This document shows, piece by piece, positions 1 to 4,901 of a DNA stretch of 9,237 nucleotides. Position numbers and translations under genes: made by a program. Location: the NCBI GenBank assembly GCA_030596145.1, contig JAUVKS010000059.1:1-9237 (forward strand), read 5' to 3'. How positions within the stretch are numbered: the stretch's first letter is position 1; each line of letters begins with the position of its first letter. Below the pieces are notes generated by a model, which had not been told where the DNA came from, ran no database searches, and saw nothing but the letters and a program-made list of their open reading frames with translations. Origin of the DNA: Pseudomonadota bacterium (lineage in GTDB: Bacteria > Desulfobacterota > Syntrophia > Syntrophales > JADFWA01).

Positions 1-95
1 AATACCGTCCATGCCCGCTTTTGAAGAAATATGTTGATGCCGGTTTCCTCGGCAGAAAATCGGGAAGAGGATTTTACGACTACAGTAAAAAATAA
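1..95 (+). CDS. 3-hydroxyacyl-CoA dehydrogenase, C-terminal end (partial)
   Basis: Only the last 30 codons lie in the window, read from position 3 to a TAA at 93-95; the 5' part is off the left edge. The visible peptide has a leucine/lysine-rich helix (PLLKKYVDAGFLGRKSG) followed by GFYDYSKK at the end. The pattern G-x-L-G-x-K-x-G-x-G-F-Y-x-Y is the classic C-terminus of 3-hydroxybutyryl-CoA / 3-hydroxyacyl-CoA dehydrogenases, the NAD-dependent third step of beta-oxidation. A tail this short cannot tell a stand-alone Hbd-type enzyme (about 280-290 aa) from the dehydrogenase end of a larger protein. The next genes on the same strand are an enoyl-CoA hydratase and an acyl-CoA dehydrogenase, which supports the assignment and suggests one beta-oxidation cluster. 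Confidence 0.85.
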   Translation, partial: YRPCPLLKKYVDAGFLGRKSGRGFYDYSKK

Positions 96-111
96 TAAGC
101 AACCACATAGA

Positions 112-256
112 TTCCCCCTCCCCTAACCCCTCCCACCAAGGGAGGGGAAATTGAAATGTTTTCCCCAAGAGAGGGGAAACAGAAATGTTTTTCTTCCCCT
201 TGAGTGGGGAGGTTTCCTACGTTCTCCCTCCCCCTTGAAGGGGGAGGACAGGGTGG
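112..256. repeat. Cluster of G/C-rich inverted repeats with a local tandem duplication
   Basis: The 208-bp gap between the hydroxyacyl-CoA dehydrogenase and enoyl-CoA hydratase genes is mostly repeat. Hairpins seen: cccctccc (127-134) with gggagggg (140-147), loop accaa; tttcccc (160-166) with ggggaaa (173-179); cctccccc (227-234) with gggggagg (240-247), loop ttgaa. Two diverged direct copies, gaggggaaa-NN-gaaatgttt...cccc, lie at 142-166 and 171-199. None is followed by a T-run, so they do not look like ordinary terminators. The frames open through this stretch encode low-complexity Pro/Gly peptides and are not genes. Confidence 0.8.
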
Positions 257-287
257 GGGTGGATCAATCAACAAAACGACTACAAAA

Positions 288-294
288 AAGGAGG
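288..294 (+). promoter_or_regulatory. Shine-Dalgarno sequence of the enoyl-CoA hydratase gene
   Basis: AAGGAGG is a near-perfect anti-16S match, nine bases before the ATG at 304. It fixes the start at 304. The longer open frame reaching back to 151 runs through the intergenic repeat. Confidence 0.85.
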
Positions 295-303
295 AACAAA
301 CAG

Positions 304-1086
304 ATGGAATATAAAAATATCCTGTTCGACGTTGAGGATGGTGTCGCGACCATTACCTTTAACAGGCCAAAGGCACTGAACGCGATGAACGGCGAAACTG
401 TGATAGAGATCCTCGATGCGGCAACCCGATGCAGAGATGATGACAGCATCAAGGCGATAATATTGACCGGCTCCGGTGATAAGGCTTTCGTTGCGGGCGC
501 GGATATATCGGAGATGCAGGACATGAGACCCAGCGAGGCCCTTGCCTTTATGGAAAAAGGCCATGAGACATGGCGTCTTATTGAGACAATGCCGAAACCT
601 GTTGTTGCTGCCATAAATGGTTTCGCCCTTGGCGGCGGCACGGAAATCGCGATTGCCTGCGATATGAGATTTGCCTCTGAAAATGCCCGTTTTGGCCAGC
701 CTGAAATCATGATCGGACTGATACCGGGATGGGGAGGAACACAGAGACTTACCCGCCTTATCGGGATGGGCAGGGCCAAAGAACTCGTCATGGCCGGAGT
801 ACAGATAGACGCGCAGAGGGCCTATGAGATAGGTCTGGTAAACAGAGTCTATCCGGCGGATCAGCTCATGGAGGAGACAAAAAAGTTCGCCAAAAAACTG
901 GCTCGTATGCCCGCTTTCGCTATCAAGATGGCCAAACATTCCATTAACTACGGCGATGATCTTTCCCTGGATAATGCAAACAGACTGGAGATGCAATGTT
1001 GTGCCCAGTGCTTCAGTACCGATGATCAAAAGGAAGGAATGAAGGCCTTCATTGAAAAAAGGAAACCTAACTTTGTCGGGCACTAA
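304..1086 (+). CDS. Enoyl-CoA hydratase (crotonase family)
   Basis: A cytoplasmic enzyme of 260 aa, the usual length for a single-domain crotonase, that hydrates trans-2-enoyl-CoA to 3-hydroxyacyl-CoA in the second step of beta-oxidation. The N-terminus MEYKNILFDVEDGVATITFN is typical. The CoA/oxyanion-hole segment AFVAGADISEM lies at about 61-71. The signature region at about 100-145 contains GFALGGGTEIA and FGQPEIMIGLIPGWGG. Glu114 and Glu134 align with the two catalytic glutamates of rat crotonase (Glu144 and Glu164), so a hydratase is favoured over family members that lack one of them. The C-terminal FSTDDQKEGMKAFIEKRKP is also characteristic. The start at 304 is chosen from the AAGGAGG just upstream. 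The gene lies between hydroxyacyl-CoA and acyl-CoA dehydrogenase genes on the same strand, so a short-chain beta-oxidation role is likely. The exact chain-length preference cannot be read from sequence. Confidence 0.96.
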   Translation: MEYKNILFDVEDGVATITFNRPKALNAMNGETVIEILDAATRCRDDDSIKAIILTGSGDKAFVAGADISEMQDMRPSEALAFMEKGHETWRLIETMPKPVVAAINGFALGGGTEIAIACDMRFASENARFGQPEIMIGLIPGWGGTQRLTRLIGMGRAKELVMAGVQIDAQRAYEIGLVNRVYPADQLMEETKKFAKKLARMPAFAIKMAKHSINYGDDLSLDNANRLEMQCCAQCFSTDDQKEGMKAFIEKRKPNFVGH

Positions 1087-1097
1087 CATAATGTCCA

Positions 1098-1206
1098 CCT
1101 CCCCTAACCCCTCCAACTCCGCCATACAAACGGCGGACTTTCGGCAGGGGGGAAACACAATTTCTCTTTCATACCCCCCTTTTGTAAAGGGGGGCAGGGG
1201 GGATAT
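1098..1206. repeat. Two G/C-rich inverted-repeat units between the hydratase and acyl-CoA dehydrogenase genes
   Basis: Most of the 158-bp gap is repeat. The first unit contains tccgcc (1118-1123) pairing with ggcgga (1132-1137) inside C-rich and G-rich flanks. The second is a perfect 9-bp stem, ccccccttt (1174-1182) with aaagggggg (1186-1194), loop tgt, followed by cagggggg. The second stem is the same as the one at 2416-2436 apart from its loop, and close to the one at 6910-6956. There is no T-run after the stem, so read-through into the acyl-CoA dehydrogenase gene is possible. Confidence 0.8.
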
Positions 1207-1231
1207 AGATTTTACAACAAAACCAACTAAA

Positions 1232-1239
1232 AAAGGAGG
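1232..1239 (+). promoter_or_regulatory. Shine-Dalgarno sequence of the acyl-CoA dehydrogenase gene
   Basis: AAAGGAGG ends five bases before the ATG at 1245. An out-of-frame ATG at 1240 abuts this site but reads only ATG AAA TGA (1240-1248), so the start at 1245 is the real one. Confidence 0.85.
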
Positions 1240-1244
1240 ATGAA

Positions 1245-2393
1245 ATGAGATTTGGACCAACAGAAGAACAACAAATGGTAAAGGACCAGGTGGCAAGATT
1301 TGCTGATGAAGAGATTAAACCTAACGCCGCGGAGTGGGATAAAACCCACGAACATCCCGAAGCGGTCTGCCGCAAGCTTGGCGAAATGGGGATTATGGGG
1401 GTTGCAGTTTCTCCTGATTACGGCGGAGCGGGCATGGATAACGTGACTTATGCCATGTGCATGATCGAGATTTCCAGAGGTTGCGGAAGCTGCGGCGTTA
1501 TCGTATCCGTTAACAATTCTCTTTACGGTTATCCGGTCAACACCTACGGGACACATGAACAGAAACTCAGACTCCTGACACCAGTGGCCAGTGGAAAAGT
1601 CGAAGGCTGCTATGCCCTCACGGAGTCTGGTGCCGGCTCTGATGCGGGTGCTCTGAGATGCCGTGCTGAACTGAAGGGAGACAAGTACATTGTAAATGGC
1701 GTCAAAAAGTTCATCACCAGCGGCAATGTCGCCGATTACTGCGTTCTGGCCGCCAATGAGGATCCGGAAAAAGGGTACAAAGGAATCCTCACTCTCGTCG
1801 TTGATCTGAAGAACACACCAGGGTTCTCCCTCGGAACGATTGAGGAAAAGATGGGAATCCTCGCCTCTGGTACGGCTGAAATGGTCTTTGAAGATGCCGA
1901 GGTTCCCGCGGAAAATCTCTTGGGCAAACCCGGCGAGGGATTCAGGCAGATGTTGTCAGGTCTCGATGCGGGAAGGATCGGAATCGGCTGTCAGGCCTGC
2001 GGTATCGGCAGGGCCGCTCTGGAAGATGCCATCGACTACGCAAAAGAAAGGGTACAGTTTGGCAAACCGATTACCTCTTTCCAGGCAATACAGTGGAAGC
2101 TGGCCGACATGGCAACTGAACTAGATGCCGCGGAATTGCTGCTCCTCAAGGCCGCCTGGATGGAGGACAATGGTCTTGACTATGAGAAGGAATCGGCACA
2201 GGCGAAGATGTATGCCTCAGATGTGGCAATGAAGGCCGCAATTGAAGGCGTACAGATCTTCGGCGGTTATGGATACTGCAAAGATTACCCCGCCGAGAGA
2301 CACATGCGCGATGCCAAGATATGCCAGATTTATGAAGGCACCAACGAAATTCAAAGAGTCGTAATTGCACGGAAGCTGTTGGGTGCAAGATAA
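1245..2393 (+). CDS. Acyl-CoA dehydrogenase (short-chain/butyryl-CoA dehydrogenase-like)
   Basis: An FAD enzyme of 382 aa, normal family length, catalysing alpha,beta-dehydrogenation of acyl-CoA with electrons passed to EtfAB. Domain order is standard: helical N-terminal domain (about 1-120), beta-domain (about 121-230), helical C-terminal domain (about 235-382). Signature 1, YALTESGAGSDAGA, is at 123-136 and carries FAD and substrate contacts. The FAD/dimer segment RVQFGKPITSFQAIQ is at 269-283. Signature 2 spans about 340-371 with QIYEGTNEIQR. Glu364 in IYEGT sits where short- and medium-chain dehydrogenases carry the catalytic base; isovaleryl- and long-chain enzymes place it elsewhere. 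Substrate is probably a short linear acyl-CoA, but 2-methylbutyryl-type or alicyclic substrates cannot be excluded. It lies 158 bp after the hydratase, on the same strand. No etfA or etfB is in view; the membrane oxidoreductase at 7116 onward is a plausible final electron partner. Confidence 0.96.
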   Translation: MRFGPTEEQQMVKDQVARFADEEIKPNAAEWDKTHEHPEAVCRKLGEMGIMGVAVSPDYGGAGMDNVTYAMCMIEISRGCGSCGVIVSVNNSLYGYPVNTYGTHEQKLRLLTPVASGKVEGCYALTESGAGSDAGALRCRAELKGDKYIVNGVKKFITSGNVADYCVLAANEDPEKGYKGILTLVVDLKNTPGFSLGTIEEKMGILASGTAEMVFEDAEVPAENLLGKPGEGFRQMLSGLDAGRIGIGCQACGIGRAALEDAIDYAKERVQFGKPITSFQAIQWKLADMATELDAAELLLLKAAWMEDNGLDYEKESAQAKMYASDVAMKAAIEGVQIFGGYGYCKDYPAERHMRDAKICQIYEGTNEIQRVVIARKLLGAR

Positions 2394-2404
2394 AAGTTTT
2401 TAAT

Positions 2405-2446
2405 CCTCCCTTGTTCCCCCCTTTTCTAAAGGGGGGTTAAGGGAGG
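2405..2446. repeat. Long nested G/C-rich inverted repeat downstream of the acyl-CoA dehydrogenase
   Basis: Outer arms cctccctt (2405-2412) and aagggagg (2439-2446) enclose inner arms ccccccttt (2416-2424) and aaagggggg (2428-2436), loop tct. Only 3-nt and 2-nt interruptions separate outer from inner stem. It begins 11 bp after the dehydrogenase stop and could terminate or stabilise that transcript. It lacks a following T-run, so it is recorded as a repeat of the same family as 1174-1194 and 6910-6956. Confidence 0.8.
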
Positions 2447-2484
2447 GGTAACCCTTTCCCAATCTATCAGACAGTGTGGCATGG

Positions 2485-2501
2485 ATCCGCTGCAGGCGGA
2501 T
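2485..2501. repeat. Small hairpin in the apgM upstream region
   Basis: atccgc (2485-2490) pairs with gcggat (2496-2501) around a 5-nt loop. A short tandem gtccgt-gtccgt follows at about 2504-2515. It is part of the 256-bp non-coding stretch (2394-2649) in which no promoter could be assigned. Confidence 0.5.
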
Positions 2502-2525
2502 TTGTCCGTGTCCGTGTAAAGCTTC

Positions 2526-2587
2526 TGTAGGGTCGGGTTTTACACCCGACCGCAAGCGGTGGTTCGCCTGAGGCGGACCACCCTACA
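2526..2587. repeat. Cloverleaf-like palindromic repeat element
   Basis: Outer arms tgtagggt (2526-2533) and accctaca (2580-2587) are perfectly complementary and enclose three small hairpins in a row. The first is gtcgggt/acccgac (2532-2538 with 2544-2550, sharing two bases with the outer arm). The second is ccgc/gcgg (2550-2553 with 2556-2559, sharing base 2550 with the first). The third is tggttcgcc/ggcggacca (2560-2568 with 2571-2579... one G-T pair). The element lies in the non-coding gap before apgM. It looks like a REP/BIME-type repeat; it is not a tRNA gene, since it lacks an acceptor stem of proper length and the conserved tRNA loop bases. Confidence 0.7.
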
Positions 2588-2601
2588 ATGCTACATGCAG
2601 C

Positions 2602-2619
2602 GCAGGGCTTTAGCCCTGC
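2602..2619. repeat. 18-bp palindrome, first copy
   Basis: gcagggct-tt-agccctgc is a perfect palindrome with a 2-nt centre. A near-identical unit occurs at 7056-7073, and the 15 bases agcgcagggctttag are shared exactly. Both copies are intergenic, which suggests a dispersed repeat family rather than a local regulatory site. Confidence 0.7.
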
Positions 2620-2649
2620 CCAGAAATCCGGCTCCAACAGAAAAAATAC

Positions 2650-3855
2650 ATGAATCCCGAACTAATAGATACACTGACATTAAAAAACGATACAAAAATT
2701 GTCTTCCTGATTCTGGATGGCGTAGGCGGTCTTCCCCTACCGGGAAGTGATAAAACAGAACTTGAAACCGCCAACACTCCCAATCTTGACCGCCTGGCCG
2801 GATCATCCATCTGTGGTCTTCTCGACCCGATTGGATACGGGATAACACCGGGAAGCGGCCCCGCCCATTTCGCATTGTTCGGCTATGACCCCGTAAAAAA
2901 TAATGTGGGAAGGGGAATACTGTCAGCCGCGGGAATCGACTTCCCCATGACGGAAAGAGATCTCTTCATGAGAGTCAACTTCGCAACTGTAGATAAAAGC
3001 GGTGTCGTTATTGACAGGAGAGCGGGCCGCATCGACAATGAAACCAACAGAAAACTCTGCCGCAAATTACAGGAAGGTGTCCGTTTGAATTCATGTGATG
3101 TCTTCTTTGAAACGGTAAAGGAACACCGTGGGCTCATCGTTCTGAGGGGAGATAACATGAGGGATGAGATAGAAGAGACAGACCCTCAAAAAGTAGGAAT
3201 GCCCCCAATTCCCCCAAAGGCCCTGACACCGAAGGCGGAAGAGACTGCCATACTTATTACTGAACTGACAGAAAAAGCGAGAGAGATTCTTTCCGATGAG
3301 GGGAAGGCAAATGCGATGCTGCTTCGGGGCTACGCGAAATATCGAAGCTTCCCCAGCCTCGGTAAGAGATTCAACCTCAATCCGCTCGCGATTGCGAACT
3401 ATCCCATGTACAAAGGCATCGCGCGGCTCTTGGGTATGACCGTCAATCAGCAGACAAACACGATAAAGGAAGAATTCGCCGCCCTGCGTGAAAATTACGA
3501 AAAATACGATTTCTTCTTCCTCCATATCAAACCCACAGATTCAAGGGGTGAAGATGGAGACTTCGATGCTAAGGTAAAAGTCATAGAGGAGGTGGATTCT
3601 CTCCTCCCTGTGATAACTGAACTCAACCCCGATGTCCTGGTCGTAACCGGAGACCACTCAACACCGGCGCTGCTCGCCTCTCACAGTTGGCATCCGGTGC
3701 CCGTGCTCTTATCTTCAGACACCTGCAGACCAGACAGCGTAGAACAATTTAGCGAAACAGAATGCACCCGCGGCGGGCTTGGAAGGCTGCCCATGGTATA
3801 CCTTATGGGAATAGCCCTCGCGCATGCGAAAAGACTGACGAAGTTTGGCGCCTAA
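2650..3855 (+). CDS. apgM: 2,3-bisphosphoglycerate-independent phosphoglycerate mutase, archaeal type (ApgM family)
   Basis: A 401-aa member of the alkaline-phosphatase superfamily that would interconvert 3- and 2-phosphoglycerate in the cytoplasm, using two divalent metals. The metal-binding start VFLILDGVGG (Asp23) is followed by GITPGSGPAHFALFGYDP at about 64-81, where Ser69 matches the phosphorylated serine. Further conserved blocks are DRRAGRI (122-128), LHIKPTDSRGEDGDF (291-305) and VTGDHSTP (332-339), with His345 and His348 just after; these supply the other Asp/His metal ligands. Length and motif order fit archaeal ApgM, not the roughly 510-aa bacterial GpmI. Related bacterial proteins have been proposed as homoserine kinases, so the substrate is not certain, although the PGSGPAH motif looks more ApgM-like. 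ATG 2650 has no clear Shine-Dalgarno, yet no better start exists before the first motif. The stop codon forms the first bases of a 9-bp direct repeat. Confidence 0.88.
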   Translation: MNPELIDTLTLKNDTKIVFLILDGVGGLPLPGSDKTELETANTPNLDRLAGSSICGLLDPIGYGITPGSGPAHFALFGYDPVKNNVGRGILSAAGIDFPMTERDLFMRVNFATVDKSGVVIDRRAGRIDNETNRKLCRKLQEGVRLNSCDVFFETVKEHRGLIVLRGDNMRDEIEETDPQKVGMPPIPPKALTPKAEETAILITELTEKAREILSDEGKANAMLLRGYAKYRSFPSLGKRFNLNPLAIANYPMYKGIARLLGMTVNQQTNTIKEEFAALRENYEKYDFFFLHIKPTDSRGEDGDFDAKVKVIEEVDSLLPVITELNPDVLVVTGDHSTPALLASHSWHPVPVLLSSDTCRPDSVEQFSETECTRGGLGRLPMVYLMGIALAHAKRLTKFGA

Positions 3856-3868
3856 TAGATCAAATATC

Positions 3869-3885
3869 AAAATTAAAAAGTAAAA
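3869..3885 (+). repeat. Left terminal inverted-repeat arm
   Basis: A 17-bp arm, aaaattaaaaagtaaaa, perfectly complementary to 4277-4293. It lies 7 bp inside the left 9-bp direct repeat and overlaps the AAAAAGT heptamer array. Confidence 0.8.
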
Positions 3886-3899
3886 AGTAAAAAGTAAAA
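3875..3899 (+). repeat. Tandem AAAAAGT heptamer array
   Basis: Three exact copies of AAAAAGT (3875-3881, 3882-3888, 3889-3895) and a partial fourth (aaaa, then c) lie directly upstream of the four-helix-bundle gene. The first copies form part of the left inverted-repeat arm. The A-rich tract may also act as a translation-enhancing leader, since the gene has only a weak ribosome-binding site. Confidence 0.85.
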
Positions 3900-3909
3900 C
3901 GGAAAAACT

Positions 3910-4266
3910 ATGAAAGGTGATGATATTTCGGAAAGATTGGTTGGTTTTTCAGTTCGTATTATTCGGTTAACAAATTCGTTGCCCAAAAATGCTGTTGGAA
4001 AACATGTTTCTAACCAATTATTGAGGTCGGGAACTTCACCTGGTGCAAATTATGAAGAAGCTCGCGGTGCGGAGAGTTCAGCCGATTTTATTCATAAGCT
4101 CAGGATTGTTTTGAAAGAATTACGAGAAACACTTTATTGGTTGAAGGTTATAAAAAAGGGAGAATTGCTACACTCTGAGGAGTTGGAAGGCATATCAAAT
4201 GAAACAGAGCAATTAAGTAAAATAATTGCTCAATCTATAATTACAGCCAGGAAAAAGCAAAAATGA
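3910..4266 (+). CDS. Four-helix-bundle protein of the S23/IVP (23S rRNA intervening-sequence protein) family
   Basis: A 118-aa, highly helical protein with no signal peptide or membrane segment. The core at about 35-80 contains QLLRSGTSPGANYEEARGAE and then FIHKLRIVLKELRETLYWLKV, the hallmark of the four-helix-bundle family first found encoded in 23S rRNA intervening sequences; the accessory protein Avd of diversity-generating retroelements has the same fold. The molecular function is unknown; relatives form oligomers and are basic enough to bind nucleic acid, and the C-terminus here is basic (ARKKQK). Only a weak GGA-type ribosome-binding site precedes ATG 3910. The gene is visibly more AT-rich than its neighbours, has different codon use, and lies between inverted repeats inside a 9-bp direct repeat, so it looks acquired. 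No reverse transcriptase or template repeat is nearby, so a DGR role is unsupported here. Confidence 0.88.
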   Translation: MKGDDISERLVGFSVRIIRLTNSLPKNAVGKHVSNQLLRSGTSPGANYEEARGAESSADFIHKLRIVLKELRETLYWLKVIKKGELLHSEELEGISNETEQLSKIIAQSIITARKKQK

Positions 4267-4276
4267 GACTTATTCA

Positions 4277-4293
4277 TTTTACTTTTTAATTTT
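4277..4293 (-). repeat. Right terminal inverted-repeat arm
   Basis: ttttactttttaatttt is the exact reverse complement of 3869-3885. It starts 10 bp after the four-helix-bundle stop and lies 5 bp inside the right 9-bp direct repeat. Confidence 0.8.
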
Positions 4294-4297
4294 TCAT

Positions 4298-4753
4298 TTA
4301 ATAGATCCCTGCTTCACATCCGCCAGCCAGCACCTTGCCCAGTTCCCTGCATCCTTCCAGGGCTTCCTCAGTCACAGCTTTTCTGCAGATGACCGGTTCG
4401 TAAACCTTTTTGAATTTGTAGCCAAGGGCTATGCGTTCAATACTGTTCACCGCGCCGGTTCCGTCATTGCCAGCACTGACAAATACAACATAGGGTTTCC
4501 GGAAGACCTTCTCCTGAGCCGATAAGTATGTCCTGTCAAAAAAATCCTTAATCGCCCCCGACATATAGCCAAAGTTTTCCGGCGTGCCGATAGCGAGTCC
4601 GTCCGATTCCAGGAGGTCTTCAAGGGTGGCATCTTTTGCCCTTTTCAGGATGACCTCAACATTTTCAATGCAACCGGCTCCCTCCGCCACGGCATGAGCC
4701 ATCTTCTCAGTATTGCCTGTCTGTGAATGATAAACAATCAATATCCTGACCAT
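4298..4753 (-). CDS. Flavodoxin-like FMN protein / NAD(P)H-dependent oxidoreductase family
   Basis: A 151-aa single-domain flavodoxin-fold protein, the usual size of a short flavodoxin, expected to bind FMN in the cytoplasm and carry electrons. It starts with a beta-strand and FMN-phosphate loop, ILIVYHSQTGNTEKMA (4-19). The segment IGTPENFGYMSGAIKDFFDR (55-74) supplies the isoalloxazine-contacting loop and following helix, and YVVFVSAGNDGTGA (88-101) the third FMN loop. This motif order resembles flavodoxin/WrbA-like proteins more than classical electron-transfer flavodoxins, so a reductase role is also possible. AGGTGA (4757-4762) lies four bases upstream of the ATG, supporting the start. 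It follows fadD on the same strand after 148 bp and converges with apgM. Its stop codon lies across the edge of the 9-bp repeat that bounds the small inserted element. Confidence 0.86.
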   Translation of the reverse strand: MVRILIVYHSQTGNTEKMAHAVAEGAGCIENVEVILKRAKDATLEDLLESDGLAIGTPENFGYMSGAIKDFFDRTYLSAQEKVFRKPYVVFVSAGNDGTGAVNSIERIALGYKFKKVYEPVICRKAVTEEALEGCRELGKVLAGGCEAGIY

Positions 4754-4756
4754 ATT

Positions 4757-4762
4757 TCACCT
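4757..4762 (-). promoter_or_regulatory. Ribosome-binding site of the flavodoxin-like gene
   Basis: AGGTGA on the minus strand, three bases before the ATG at 4753-4751 counting the aat spacer plus its edge base. It is a moderate match that supports this start. Confidence 0.6.
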
Positions 4763-4788
4763 GAAGGGAGGATAAAGGCATTATTCTT

Positions 4789-4833
4789 CACCCCCACCCC
4801 ACCTCCCCCATCAAGGGGGAGGAGAAATGCGGG
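4789..4833. repeat. G/C-rich inverted repeat between fadD and the flavodoxin-like gene
   Basis: The stem cctccccc (4802-4809) with gggggagg (4815-4822), loop atcaa, is identical in both arms to the unit at 227-247 (loop ttgaa). C-rich sequence flanks it on the left. There is no T-run on either strand, so it is not a convincing terminator for fadD. Confidence 0.75.
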
Positions 4834-4901
4834 CAGGTAAACCCCGCCACTACACCTTTGTGCCTTTGTATCTCAAGCTGCTGGCTGAAGCTGGTAGCAA
4901 C

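Larger units (their letters stand above)
3853..4307. mobile_element. Candidate miniature mobile element carrying a four-helix-bundle gene, with 9-bp target duplication
   Basis: TAATAGATC occurs exactly at 3853-3861 and at 4299-4307, bracketing a 437-bp AT-rich segment (3862-4298). The segment ends are imperfect inverted repeats: aaaattaaaaagtaaaa (3869-3885) is the exact reverse complement of ttttactttttaatttt (4277-4293), with partly matching bases outward to each repeat. The only gene inside is the S23/IVP-like ORF at 3910-4266; there is no transposase. Removing 3862-4307 joins apgM directly to the convergent flavodoxin gene, with apgM still ending in TAA and the flavodoxin gene ending in TAG instead of TAA, overlapping by 4 bp. 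That intact double coding end is the expected appearance of an empty site. Insertion is an inference from structure; no mobility has been shown. Confidence 0.65.

Noticed and set aside
151..303. N-terminal extension of the enoyl-CoA hydratase by 51 codons
   Set aside because: The extension is repeat-encoded Pro/Gly/Lys-rich sequence. A strong Shine-Dalgarno and a family-typical N-terminus place the start at 304.
1174..1200. Transcription terminator between the hydratase and acyl-CoA dehydrogenase genes
   Set aside because: The stem is strong but G-rich sequence, not a T-run, follows it on the plus strand, so ordinary intrinsic termination is unlikely.
280..1296. Minus-strand open frame of 338 codons opposite the enoyl-CoA hydratase
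   Set aside because: It is antisense to a clear crotonase gene, runs into repeats at both ends and has no recognisable domain.
2526..2587. tRNA or tRNA-like gene
   Set aside because: The cloverleaf shape lacks tRNA-conserved bases, a 7-bp acceptor stem with a proper anticodon arm, and a T-loop.
3910..4266. Accessory gene (avd) of a diversity-generating retroelement
   Set aside because: The fold family is shared, but there is no reverse transcriptase, template repeat or variable repeat in the window.
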